Made by a program: the position numbers and the translations under genes. Source: Anaerolineales bacterium UBA2181 (GTDB lineage Bacteria > Chloroflexota > Anaerolineae > Promineifilales > UBA4811). From it: a DNA stretch of 16,124 nt. The DNA is taken from NCBI GenBank assembly GCA_002328075.1, contig DCVT01000057.1, forward strand, positions 1-16,124. Reading direction: 5' to 3'. Positions 1-8,257 of the stretch are shown in pieces; the stretch's first letter is position 1; each line of letters opens with the position of its first letter. Under the pieces are notes generated by a model. It was given only the letters and a program-made list of their open reading frames with translations, had not been told where the DNA came from and searched no databases.

Positions 1-987
1 CCCAGCTCGCCGCCGGACGCTTCGCGGCCCGCAGCAGTTGATATTCCGGCTCACGAACCTCCCGCTACGGAAAAGCTAAAGTCGGGGACCATTCGATTTT
101 CGCAGCTCGGCACCATGGACGTCAAGGATGTGCCCTGGCTGATGGCGCTGGATGTGCTGAGAGAGATGGGTTATACGGTTGAGCTGACGGCTTTCGCCAA
201 GAGCAGTCTGATCCCGCCGGCTCTGCTACACGGCGACATTGACGTGGGATCCGCCAACACGACCCTGGTATGGGCAGCGATCGAAAAAGGGGCCGACATC
301 CGGACGGTGGCCGGCCGGGCGAACGTCGGCTTTTACCTGGTGGCAACTCAGGAGATCAGAGACTGCCGTGACCTGGACAAAAAGGTGATAACCTTTAGCA
401 CCCGGCAGTCGATCGGTTACGTGATGTTTGAAAAATACCTTAACCGGCACTGTCCCGGCGTCACGCCTGAGGTGCTGATGATTGACGGGTCGGAAAACCG
501 CGTGGTTGCGCTGCAAGTGAGGGAGGTTGTGGCAGCATATGTCGAAATCGAGGAATGGTATCAGCTCCAACAGGCAGCCCCCGGCGAATTCCATGTGCTC
601 ATCGACTTTGGCCGCGAGTTCCCGCAGGTCCAGATGCTCACGTTTACGGTACGGCGCGAGTGGGCAGATGAGAACTCGGAGATGCTGAAGGACTTTATCC
701 GTGCCCTGCTGGAAGCCAAGCGCCACGTCATCGAGGATCCCCAATTCCTTCAGGATATGATCGCAAAATACCAATCCCTGGATGCCGACAAAGCCAAGGA
801 TCTGGCGGAGGTATACCTGGAGGCAGTGATCTGGGATCCCAACGGCGGCATCACCCAGGAAAACATCCAATACACCCTCGATTTCCTGATCCAGGGAGAG
901 ATTCTGTCGAGCGGGTTGGGCGTGGAGGAGGTGGCGGATTTGTCGTATTTGAATGCCGTGCTGGACGATATCGGCCGCCAGAGATGA
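1..987 (+). CDS. ABC-transporter substrate-binding protein, NMT1/SsuA-like (5' partial)
   Basis: Likely the extracytoplasmic ligand-binding component of an ABC importer of the NMT1/THI5/SsuA fold (nitrate, sulfonate, taurine and thiamine-precursor binders). The reading frame is open from base 1, so the ATG at 115 is internal and the true start lies outside the window. The first strand of the fold (GTIRFSQLG, about bases 85-111) lies before that ATG. It is preceded by a Pro/Ala-rich stretch that looks like the linker after a lipoprotein or signal peptide. Family-typical elements follow: helix VPWLMALDVLREMGY, the GDIDVGSANTTLVWAAIEKGADIRTV ligand-loop region read in two parts, and a second lobe with DLDKKVITFSTRQSIGYV. 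The ligand cannot be predicted. The stop overlaps the flippase start (ATGA), so the two genes are probably co-translated. No permease or ATPase is visible in the window. The family call is good; the role beside a flippase is unknown. Confidence 0.82.
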   Translation, partial: PSSPPDASRPAAVDIPAHEPPATEKLKSGTIRFSQLGTMDVKDVPWLMALDVLREMGYTVELTAFAKSSLIPPALLHGDIDVGSANTTLVWAAIEKGADIRTVAGRANVGFYLVATQEIRDCRDLDKKVITFSTRQSIGYVMFEKYLNRHCPGVTPEVLMIDGSENRVVALQVREVVAAYVEIEEWYQLQQAAPGEFHVLIDFGREFPQVQMLTFTVRREWADENSEMLKDFIRALLEAKRHVIEDPQFLQDMIAKYQSLDADKAKDLAEVYLEAVIWDPNGGITQENIQYTLDFLIQGEILSSGLGVEEVADLSYLNAVLDDIGRQR

Positions 988-2555
988 GCGGGGGACTACC
1001 AGAGCCAGGGTGCCCCTCGACCGACTCGGTCGACGGCGAGACCTCGGCCCAGGAATTCCCGGCGAACGGGCTGGAGCCGTCAGGACGGGACCTGGCGACC
1101 GGTGGTGTCCTCATGGTCCTTGGGCGCGCTGCCGTGCTGCCCGCCGGCCTTGTCTCGGCGGCCTTTCTGGCTCGGGTCCTGGGTCCGGCCGACTTTGGCA
1201 TCTACGGCGTGGCGCTCTCGATCATCGTGTGGGCGCGCATGAGCATCTACATGCTCCTCAATCGGGCATCGATCAAGCTGATTGCGGAAACGCCCCACTG
1301 GGAACCGGTAGCCGCTGCCCTGATTCAGGTTCAACTCGTGCTGGGACTGACGGTCGGAGCGGCGGCTTTTTTGGCCGCCCCGGCATTGGCCGATCTGCTC
1401 GGCGAGCCCGAACTCAGGCCGGTGTTCTGGGTGTTTTCCACGGTCATCCCAGTGTCCACCCTGGCCAAGGCCTACGAAAACACGCTGAACGGATGCCGTG
1501 CGTTTCGGCGCAGCGCCCTGGTGCCGGTGGTTTCAGAGACCACCCGCCTGGTCTTAATCCTCATTCTGGTGGGCGCCGGTCTCGGACTCAAGGGTGCAGC
1601 CCTGGCGATCCTGGGTGCAGCCGGCGTCGAACTCTGGATCGTCAGGCGGTGGGTGAATCTGCGCCTCTGGCAGCGGGTGACCATTCCTCACCGGCAGATT
1701 CTGCGATATTCCATGCCCCTCTTCATGGATACGCTGGCCAAGCGCTTGCACGGCCGGATGGATTTGTGGGCAGTACAGGCCCTTGCCGGTTCGACGGCCG
1801 CGGGCTATTACAGCGTCGCCCTCAGCGCCAACCATGCTGGCGCTGTCTTTTCCCAGGCTCTCTCGCCCGTCATTCTTGCGGCGGTCAGCGACGCCTGGGC
1901 TCAGGGTCGGCAAGAGGCAGCGCGGGCGATGATTCACCAGTCGTTGCGCCTGATACTGTGGCTGACCCCGTTCGCTGCGCTGGGTGCGGGAGCAGCTCCG
2001 GCGTTGGTCGGGTTGATATTCGGTGAAGCCTATCAGCCGGCCGCCGTGTTGCTGGCATGGGTGAGCTTTTCCATTGTGGCGCTGGTGATCATGTCCGTCA
2101 CCGCCGCGATTTTCGCCGCCGTCGGGAGACCCGGTGCCGCCTTTGCGTTCAATGGTCCCCTCCTGATTCTGGCCCTCGCCGGCTATCTGCTCCTGGTGCC
2201 GCGGGTGGGGGCGATCGGCGCGGCCGCAACCACGGCGTTGACTGCCTGGGGCGTAGCCATAGCCACCTTGGTCGGCGTCTATCACTGGTGTCGAGTGGGT
2301 CCAGGCCGAGGCACCGTCTTGCGCGTGGCAGTGACCAGCGTTGTCGCCTATTTCCTGGCCGGCGCGTGGCAGGCACCCGGCGTCTGGGTGGTCCCGCAGT
2401 TGCTGGTCTATTGCGGCGCTGTGCTGGCACTTGTGTACATCCTTGGCGAAGTAAGCCGGCCGGATATCGACTTTGTTCGATCTGTGCTCGGGCGTAAGCC
2501 AGTTCAGGCCGGGCGGGAGGTCAGTTGTGAACCGACTCGGCCGGGGAGGGGGTAG
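984..2555 (+). CDS. Polysaccharide/oligosaccharide flippase (MOP superfamily, Wzx-like)
   Basis: A 523-residue integral membrane protein of the MOP/MATE-like flippase superfamily, which moves lipid-linked oligosaccharide repeat units across the inner membrane. The first ~45 residues are hydrophilic. They are followed by the classic N-terminal pattern of the family (FLARVLGPADFGIYGVAL, about residues 66-83) and then many hydrophobic helices separated by short Arg-rich loops. The length fits a 12-14 TM flippase. A mid-protein DTLAKRLHGRMDLWAVQAL followed by GYYSVALSANHAG matches the second-half helices of polysaccharide biosynthesis proteins. The ATG at 984 overlaps the stop of the substrate-binding gene by four bases, so translation is probably coupled. 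The following deacetylase and glycosyltransferase support a role in exopolysaccharide or surface glycan export. A 114-base gap without a recognisable gene follows. Confidence 0.88.
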   Translation: MSGGLPEPGCPSTDSVDGETSAQEFPANGLEPSGRDLATGGVLMVLGRAAVLPAGLVSAAFLARVLGPADFGIYGVALSIIVWARMSIYMLLNRASIKLIAETPHWEPVAAALIQVQLVLGLTVGAAAFLAAPALADLLGEPELRPVFWVFSTVIPVSTLAKAYENTLNGCRAFRRSALVPVVSETTRLVLILILVGAGLGLKGAALAILGAAGVELWIVRRWVNLRLWQRVTIPHRQILRYSMPLFMDTLAKRLHGRMDLWAVQALAGSTAAGYYSVALSANHAGAVFSQALSPVILAAVSDAWAQGRQEAARAMIHQSLRLILWLTPFAALGAGAAPALVGLIFGEAYQPAAVLLAWVSFSIVALVIMSVTAAIFAAVGRPGAAFAFNGPLLILALAGYLLLVPRVGAIGAAATTALTAWGVAIATLVGVYHWCRVGPGRGTVLRVAVTSVVAYFLAGAWQAPGVWVVPQLLVYCGAVLALVYILGEVSRPDIDFVRSVLGRKPVQAGREVSCEPTRPGRG

Positions 2556-2669
2556 GCGCGCGTCATGCAGCCACCGCGGAGCATGCACTGCGCCGGTCTG
2601 GGCGCAAGGTGGCGTTCTTGTCAGGAGGCGCTCGGAACCGCCTTTCTTGGTGCGCCTGCGGACCGGTAG

Positions 2670-3497
2670 GTGAAGATGGCACCTCTACCCGTATTGATGT
2701 TTCATGTGCTGGAGACGAATTCGCAGTCGGCGATCTCCTTTCCCCCGGCGTTGTTCGAGCGCGGATTGGCGGAGCTGGCCCGCCGCGGGTATCGTGCCAT
2801 GGCGTTGACTGAAGTAGCGGACGTTCTGCGGCAGCGCAAACCGTTTCCCCAGCGGTCGCTGTCGGTCACCTTTGACGATAACCACCGATCTGTCTACGAG
2901 ATCGCCTTTCCGGTGCTGCAGCGGCACGACATGCTCGATGGCACGACCGTTTTTCTCACCGTGGGATCAGCGCCGGGGCCGCGCCAACCGGATCAAACGC
3001 TGCCGCCGTTGCCCGGAGCGCGCCGCGACCAACCGACGTTCTCCTGGCGTCAAGTCCGCGAGATGCATGCGGCCGGGGTGCGATTTGGGGCGCACACCGC
3101 CACCCACCCAGACCTGACCCGCCTGCCGGCCGAGCAGGTCGAGCAGGAGATGGCCCGGTCTCGCGAGACAATTGAGGATTTTCTGGGAGCGCCGGCGACC
3201 TGCTTTGCCTATCCTTATGGCCGGCACGACCACCAAGCCGTCCAGCTTGCACGGAAGCACTTTGACTGCGCCTGTTCGGATCGTCTGGGGCTGGTTCGCG
3301 GAGGCAAGGCTGGCAGCGACCCATACAGGCTGGAAAGGGTCGATGCCTATTACCTGCGCCATGATTGGTCTATCGGGTTACTGTGGTCCATGTGGTTGGC
3401 CCCATATCTTCAAGCTCGAAACGTGCCACGGCAGCTTCGTCGCAGGGTTCGAGCCCGTCTTGCGATCCGCCAAAGAGGCTGCAACAAGCCTGGGTGA
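2670..3497 (+). CDS. Polysaccharide deacetylase (NodB homology domain, CE4)
   Basis: A 275-residue protein of the carbohydrate esterase 4 family, which removes N- or O-acetyl groups from surface polysaccharides. It starts at GTG 2670 directly after an in-frame TAG, or at ATG 2676 two codons later. Metal and catalytic motifs are visible: MT1 as SVTFDDN (D69, D70), MT2 as AHTATHPDLTRL (H142, H146), and MT3 as CFAYPYGRHD (about 178-187). MT1 has Asn where most members have Gly (TFDDG). No N-terminal signal peptide is evident: the chain starts almost directly with PLPVLMFHVLE, the first strand of the barrel. It therefore looks cytoplasmic, or one domain of a membrane-associated synthesis complex. 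It lies between the flippase and a glycosyltransferase in the same orientation, which fits modification of the same glycan. The sugar substrate is not predictable. Confidence 0.88.
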   Translation: MKMAPLPVLMFHVLETNSQSAISFPPALFERGLAELARRGYRAMALTEVADVLRQRKPFPQRSLSVTFDDNHRSVYEIAFPVLQRHDMLDGTTVFLTVGSAPGPRQPDQTLPPLPGARRDQPTFSWRQVREMHAAGVRFGAHTATHPDLTRLPAEQVEQEMARSRETIEDFLGAPATCFAYPYGRHDHQAVQLARKHFDCACSDRLGLVRGGKAGSDPYRLERVDAYYLRHDWSIGLLWSMWLAPYLQARNVPRQLRRRVRARLAIRQRGCNKPG

Positions 3498-3517
3498 CGG
3501 GTTGGTCGCGGACCAAT

Positions 3518-3524
3518 GAGGAGG
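3518..3524 (+). promoter_or_regulatory. Strong Shine-Dalgarno that sets the TTG start of the glycosyltransferase
   Basis: GAGGAGG lies 8 bases before TTG 3533. The frame is open much further upstream, to 3365, but those codons overlap the deacetylase gene and have no family similarity. The protein from TTG begins MRFCMITTFYPPHSFGGDG, the usual first strand and glycine loop of a GT4 enzyme. This site therefore decides the start. Confidence 0.85.
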
Positions 3525-3532
3525 TCTTTTCG

Positions 3533-4831
3533 TTGCGTTTTTGCATGATCACCACCTTTTACCCGCCCCACTCATTCGGCGGCGATGGGGTTTATGTCCG
3601 CTGGTTGGCGCACGAACTGGCACAGCGAGGGCACCACGTGGAGGTCGTACACTGCATTGACGCCTATCGTTCGATGGCACGCGGGGAAGCGGCCGGACTG
3701 GCGGTCGAGTTCGGTGCCGCGAACCAACCTGACCACACGTCGAAATCCGACGTCATTGTTCACGGTCTCCGCAGCAGGTTCGGCCCCCTTTCCCCCCTGG
3801 CCACCCATCAAACGGGCAAGCCGGTGTTCAAGGCGGCGCGCCTGCAGGAGATTCTGCGGGCCGGATTCGATGTGATCCATTATCACAACATCTCGCTGGT
3901 AGGGGGTCCGGGAGTCTTGACGCTGGGCCAGGGAATCAAGCTCTACACGCTGCACGAATATTGGTTAGTCTGTCCTACGCACCTCCTGTTCCGTTACGGC
4001 CGCGCGACCTGCCCAGGTGCCGACTGGCGTTGTCTTTTCTGCACGCTGATCTACCGCCGGCCGCCGCAATGGTGGCGATACACCGGCCTGCTCCGCGATG
4101 CAGCGCGGCACGTGGATGTGTTCATCGCGCCCAGCAAGTTCTGTCTGGACAAACACCGAGAGATGGGACTGAGCCGGCCGATGGTGCACCTGCCCAATTT
4201 CGCTCCGGAGCAGCCCGCGAGTTCTGTCACCGAGCCTTTCATCGGTCCGATGCCCCCCGGCCGACCGGCTGGGGACGAGCCGTATTTTCTGTATGTGGGT
4301 CGGTTGGAGAAGATCAAGGGTCTGCAGACGTTGATTCCCGTCTTTGATGGCAGCAACCCGGCGTCGTTATGGGTCGCCGGCGCCGGAAGCTGCGAGCCGG
4401 ACTTGCGGCGGCTCGCGGGCGGTTCAGTCCGTTTTCTGGGCTATCAATCCGGGCCGCGCCTTAGGTCGCTGATTCGCGACGCCGTGGCGTTGATTGTGCC
4501 TTCGTTGGTGTGGGAGATCGCACCCTTGGTGATCCTGGAGGCCTTTCGAGAAAAGACACCGGTGATCGTGCGTCATCAAGGCGGGATGCCCGAGATGGTG
4601 GAGGCCAGTGGCGGCGGATTTGTCTACCGCACCGAAGGGGAGTTGACCACAGCCATCCGTCAGTTGTTGACCGATCGCCGGCTCCGCGATGACATGGGCC
4701 AGCGGGGCCACGCTGCCTTTCAGAGCAACTGGACGGCCGATGTACATCTGGACCGTTATCTGAAGTTGATTCATGGTATGATGAACAGGCCGGCAGCCGG
4801 AACTGATCGGCCTGAGAAGCGGTTAAGGTGA
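3533..4831 (+). CDS. Glycosyltransferase family 4 (group 1)
   Basis: A cytoplasmic GT-B-fold retaining glycosyltransferase of about 432 residues, which transfers sugar from a nucleotide-sugar donor to a growing glycan. The N-terminal acceptor domain begins MRFCMITTFYPPHSFGGDG, followed by VRWLAHELAQRGHHVEVVH. The DVIHYHNISLVGG strand and LHEYWLVCPTHLLFRYG segment with nearby cysteines are typical of a subset of GT4 proteins. The C-terminal donor domain has FLYVGRLEKIKGLQTL and the diagnostic E-x7-E motif (E328 and E336, in WEIAPLVILEAF), then HQGGMPEMV. TTG 3533 was chosen from the strong GAGGAGG at 3518-3524 and the family N-terminus; an upstream extension to 3365 would overlap the deacetylase. 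It starts 35 bases after the deacetylase stop, so it is probably in the same operon. The sugar donor is unknown. Confidence 0.9.
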   Translation: MRFCMITTFYPPHSFGGDGVYVRWLAHELAQRGHHVEVVHCIDAYRSMARGEAAGLAVEFGAANQPDHTSKSDVIVHGLRSRFGPLSPLATHQTGKPVFKAARLQEILRAGFDVIHYHNISLVGGPGVLTLGQGIKLYTLHEYWLVCPTHLLFRYGRATCPGADWRCLFCTLIYRRPPQWWRYTGLLRDAARHVDVFIAPSKFCLDKHREMGLSRPMVHLPNFAPEQPASSVTEPFIGPMPPGRPAGDEPYFLYVGRLEKIKGLQTLIPVFDGSNPASLWVAGAGSCEPDLRRLAGGSVRFLGYQSGPRLRSLIRDAVALIVPSLVWEIAPLVILEAFREKTPVIVRHQGGMPEMVEASGGGFVYRTEGELTTAIRQLLTDRRLRDDMGQRGHAAFQSNWTADVHLDRYLKLIHGMMNRPAAGTDRPEKRLR

Positions 4832-4895
4832 CCGACCCGCGGGCAGGGTCGATCTTGGCACCTCCGATGAGCTCAGGTGTCGAAGGTCAGTCAGA

Positions 4896-6205
4896 ATGCT
4901 GTGGATCGTTTATGGATTTCGTATAGTGCAGCTCACGGACCGCCAAACAAACGGCCGAGCAGCGGGCACCCAACCCAACAGTGGGCTCTGCCGGCCCGAG
5001 CAGGAACAGCGGGTGATCGAGCTCTTGACGCCGCTCGGGGCAGAGGGTGTTCTGGGTGGCCGCTGCGGTTTTCAATGGGAATACCGGGAACCCCCGGCTG
5101 CCGAAAGGCCACCGGGGGGGTGGTGGCCTTGGCCGGTGTGGAGGTGGATGGATGCCGGGGCTATCTCGGCTTCCGGCTAGAGGTGTCGGCAAATAGGGTG
5201 GTGGTGCTGTTTCCTGGGGAAACCTGTGTCCATCCGGCGCATCGTCAGGAGGGATTATCCTTGGCGATGGGTGAGGTAGCCGGGGCCGAGTTCGCGCCCG
5301 GCTATCGCCTGGTTCTCAATCTGAGCTGCGCTCGGTCGTCGGTGCCGGGTTACCTGCGGATGCGTTTCGTCCCGCTGACCCTCGAGATGTGTCTGACGCG
5401 GGGGAGAATGATTGGGCTGGCGCCGCATGCAATCGCCGAGCAAGGTTCAGCCCCGCGAACAGCAGCGCGGGCGGTTCCGGGAGTCTCTGCATGGGTGATC
5501 GTGCCGGAGAGCCCGCGGTCGACCGAGATGGCAGCGTTGGCCGGTCAGGATGACGCTGCACCGCCACGGAACGGAAGGCTCCATCTCACCCGCGAGCCGG
5601 CCTTCTTCAGTCGGCGGTTCAATAGACCGCGAAGTCGGCACCTCTGTTGCTATGATTCGGCTGGCGAACCCTTGCGTGGATTCATGGTCGTGGGTCTTGC
5701 ACCCAGCGACCCGCGAGGATGCGTGGTGGATGATTCCGGAGAGCGGAGCGAGATCCCCAAACACCTTGGGCCGGCACGGAATCTGGTTCTTCTTTCCATC
5801 ATGGCGTCTGGCGCGGGTTATTGCCCTTGGGAGAAGTGGGCTTTTCAGACCCATAGCTCGACGGGATTCGTCGAAAGGCGGCTGAACGGTGAGTTCCCGC
5901 CGCTGGTCCGGCCGGTTGTGGGCTCGGACCAGCGGGCGGATCGGTATGTCAACGGTCTGGACGCAGGGGTGGCGGACAACTGGTTGCCCATGTCGATCTG
6001 TGCGGACAGTGTCTGGGGCAGAATGCTGTTGGGTAGGTCCGGACCTACGCGCGGGTCATTGATGCGACGCATCAGCGCGGCGAGCGGCCGGCCGTCTTTC
6101 GTTGCCGGGTCGGGATTCGCTTCCGGTTTCACCGCAGACTGGGGCAGGCAGTGGCCGGAACAGCGCCGGGACTGGAGGTCGGTATGCAACCGTTGCGAAC
6201 GATAA
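4896..6205 (+). pseudogene. GNAT-type acyltransferase, frameshifted at a G7 tract
   Basis: Two frames together encode one GNAT/FemAB-like acyltransferase of the kind found in polysaccharide clusters. The first frame, from ATG 4896 with no strong Shine-Dalgarno, gives EQEQRVIELL and then FQWEYREPP, the family's N-terminal pattern. It hits a stop near 5180. After the G7 run at 5114-5120 the next frame gives VVALAGVEVDGCRGYLGFRL, ETCVHPAHRQEGLS (the acetyl-CoA-binding VHP-x-R-x-x-G loop), LVLNLSCARSSVPGYLRMRF, later REPAFFSRRFNRPRSR, and finally FPPLVRP and NWLPMSICADSVW ending at about 6016. One extra G in the tract would join the frames as RPPGGVVALAGV. The second frame stays open to 6205, overlapping the next gene. 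That tail is probably not homologous and may hide a second small lesion. It could be a pseudogene, a phase-variable gene or a sequencing error. Confidence 0.62.
5114..5120 (+). repeat. G7 homopolymer at the acyltransferase frameshift
   Basis: Seven consecutive G residues sit exactly where the coding signal switches frame inside the acyltransferase. Adding one G, or removing two, restores one continuous family-like protein. Such tracts are prone to slipped-strand mispairing and to assembly error. The sequence alone does not tell these apart. Confidence 0.8.
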
Positions 6206-7860
6206 TCATCGGGCTGGACGGAGCGACGTTCGACCTGATCGATCCCTGGGCACGGGCCGGTTTTCTTCCCAACCTGGCGCGACTGATGGAGCAGGGGGTT
6301 CGCGCTCCTCTTGCCGCCTGGCCCAACATGAACAGCGCGGTGGCCTGGTCGTCAATCATTACCGGCTACAATCCGGGCCAACACGGCATATTCGACTTTG
6401 GCGATCGTCTGGCGTGGCAGCATCAGGAGTGGCACCCGACTACAGCGGCCGACCGGCGACGACGCGCGTTCTGGCAACTGCTGAGCGATGCCGGGCAGCA
6501 AGTGGGCGTGATCAACGTTCCGATCAGTTACCCGGCTAACCCCCTCCGTGGATTCATGCTGGCGGGAATGGATGCGCCCAGTGTCAACAGCCCTGGGTTT
6601 GCGCATCCACCGGATCTCATGAGCGAACTCCGCCTCCAGGGGATTGACTATGTCCTGGATGTGCCTGGGTTGGGACGGTTGTGCCACAAGGATCCGGGCC
6701 GGGTGCCAGAGCCGGTGACGGCAATGATGGACTCCCGCAGCCGCACGATTCTACACCTGATGGACAGCCGACCGTGGGATGCCTTGATGGCGGTTCTGGT
6801 GGCCCCGGATCGGATGCAGCATTTCTACTGGCCGGAAGGCCGCGAAGCACCCGACGATGGCCCGGACTGGGCCCCTATCCGCGGCGTGTATCAGCAGGTT
6901 GATCGATTCCTGAGCAACGTGTTGGCGCGGGTTGGCCAGAACACGGTAGTGCTGGTGGTTTCCGATCACGGATTCGGTCCTCGACGTTTGGCTTCCAACT
7001 GCCTGAACCCGATGCTGGCACGCGTGGGTCTGCTGCGTTTCCGCGCCGATGTCCGGCCACGCAGACCACTGGGTTTCTTGTTGCGCTGGGGTCGCCGACG
7101 CCTGCCGCTGCCGTTTCAATACCTGCTGGCCAAGCGGCTGCCCGCGCTGTATGTCCGCGCCGTCAGCCAGAGCAAGAATCCTGACGTGGATTGGTCCCGA
7201 ACCCAGGTTTTTGCCAGCCTTCGTGGCCGGTCAATCTGGATCAACCTGAAGGGCCGGCAGGCGTATGGGATCGTACCGCCTGAGGAATATGAGGCGTTGC
7301 GCCAGCGGGTAAGTGAATTGCTCCTGACGTTGACCGATCCGGCTACTGGCCGACGGGTGGTGCGAGCGGTCCATCGACGGGAGGATGTCTTTCGCGGTCC
7401 CTATCTGGACCGGGCGGCCGACCTGCTGGTCGAATGGGATGAGGTGATCGCGGGTGATGGCCTTGCGTACCCGGACGGAGGGCAGCCGGTCTATGCGCGG
7501 CCGCAATCCCGACGGGTCGGCGAGGCGGGATGGACCGCGAACCACCGGAGTGAGGGGGTGTTTATCGCCTGGGGACCGGGCGTCATCCGGCCGGGTGTGA
7601 CGCTGACCGAATCGGCCCACGCGGCGAGACCTGTGACCCATTACGATATCTCTCCTACCGTGCTTCACCTGCAGGGTCTACCGGTTCCCGCAGACATGGA
7701 CGGCCGGGTGTTGGCCGAGATTTTCACCGAGGAGTATCATCGGGGTCACGCCGTACGGATCGGGCAGTCGGGCGCGACCGCAGACCGTACGGTCGGGCTG
7801 GAGGCCGATGAGGCGCGGTTGGTTGAAGAACGTTTGCGAAGCCTGGGTTACCTGGAATGA
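6184..7860 (+). CDS. Alkaline-phosphatase-superfamily phosphodiesterase (type I phosphodiesterase/nucleotide pyrophosphatase)
   Basis: A 558-residue metal-dependent hydrolase of the alkaline phosphatase superfamily, hydrolysing phospho-mono- or diesters (or transferring the phospho group). The ATG at 6184 is preferred over 6151 because GGAGG lies just upstream and the protein then starts directly with TIIIGLDGATFDLI, carrying the first metal Asp (D12). Next comes SAVAWSSIITGYNPGQHGIF, with the Ser/Thr nucleophile and the conserved TG-x-NPG-x-HGIFDF signature. Further metal ligands are DRMQHFYW, VVSDHGFGP and NHRSEGVFIAWGPG. The C-terminus RLVEERLRSLGYLE is a typical family ending. No signal peptide is evident. 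Homologues are frequent in surface-polysaccharide clusters, but the substrate is not known. Codon use resembles the neighbours. Confidence 0.88.
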   Translation: MQPLRTIIIGLDGATFDLIDPWARAGFLPNLARLMEQGVRAPLAAWPNMNSAVAWSSIITGYNPGQHGIFDFGDRLAWQHQEWHPTTAADRRRRAFWQLLSDAGQQVGVINVPISYPANPLRGFMLAGMDAPSVNSPGFAHPPDLMSELRLQGIDYVLDVPGLGRLCHKDPGRVPEPVTAMMDSRSRTILHLMDSRPWDALMAVLVAPDRMQHFYWPEGREAPDDGPDWAPIRGVYQQVDRFLSNVLARVGQNTVVLVVSDHGFGPRRLASNCLNPMLARVGLLRFRADVRPRRPLGFLLRWGRRRLPLPFQYLLAKRLPALYVRAVSQSKNPDVDWSRTQVFASLRGRSIWINLKGRQAYGIVPPEEYEALRQRVSELLLTLTDPATGRRVVRAVHRREDVFRGPYLDRAADLLVEWDEVIAGDGLAYPDGGQPVYARPQSRRVGEAGWTANHRSEGVFIAWGPGVIRPGVTLTESAHAARPVTHYDISPTVLHLQGLPVPADMDGRVLAEIFTEEYHRGHAVRIGQSGATADRTVGLEADEARLVEERLRSLGYLE

Positions 7861-7864
7861 GCAG

Positions 7865-8230
7865 ATGCCGATCATGGTGCGCGTCACTCGAGCGGCGGGC
7901 CTGCCGTTGCCGGTTGCGTTTCCGGCCTGCCTACCGCCCGGCGGCCGGCTGCACGGTTGGACGCCAGCATGGGTCGCCGCGCAGGTGATCCTGTCAGGGG
8001 TACTGGTCGGCGCGTTGACGCCGTTGGAGTTGGCCGATCCATTTCTGGTCCGGTACCGGACTGAGGCGAACGCGGCGGATCTGATGGAGCTGGGCGCTGC
8101 CGTCCTGGGCCGCGACCTGGCTGAAGGCCTCCGGGGTCTATATCGCCGGGAGGCGGCGACCGTGAACGGGAACACGGACAAGGTCCACAAACGACGGGTG
8201 CGCGCACCCTATTGGCAGGCACAGAGATGA
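7865..8230 (+). CDS. Hypothetical small protein with one hydrophobic segment
   Basis: A 121-residue reading frame starting four bases after the phosphodiesterase stop. An alternative ATG lies at 7874. The upstream frame to 7808 is inside the phosphodiesterase and is unlikely to be used. Third codon positions are GC-rich like the neighbouring real genes. The middle (WVAAQVILSGVLVGAL, about residues 36-51) is hydrophobic and could be one membrane helix. The rest is rich in Arg, Ala and Leu, with an amphipathic stretch DLMELGAAVLGRDLAEGLRG. I do not recognise a family. Its position suggests co-transcription with either the phosphodiesterase or the following thiolase, which begins 27 bases later. 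It may also be a non-coding open frame. Confidence 0.45.
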   Translation: MPIMVRVTRAAGLPLPVAFPACLPPGGRLHGWTPAWVAAQVILSGVLVGALTPLELADPFLVRYRTEANAADLMELGAAVLGRDLAEGLRGLYRREAATVNGNTDKVHKRRVRAPYWQAQR

Positions 8231-8257
8231 GCGTCGAGAACGCAGAGGAGGCAGTTC

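Noticed and set aside
953..2026. Long plus-strand open frame inside the flippase gene
   Set aside because: Arg/Gly/Pro-rich composition with no motifs, and it overlaps the well-supported flippase in another frame; a GC-rich shadow frame.
2626..2643. Possible terminator hairpin (AGGCG/CGCCT) between the flippase and the deacetylase
   Set aside because: Only five base pairs with an eight-base loop and no T-run; too weak for an intrinsic terminator.
4877..5113. N-terminal part of the 4877-6205 open frame as a real protein start
   Set aside because: Before the G7 tract this frame has no family-like sequence; the recognisable N-terminal half lies in the frame that begins at 4896.
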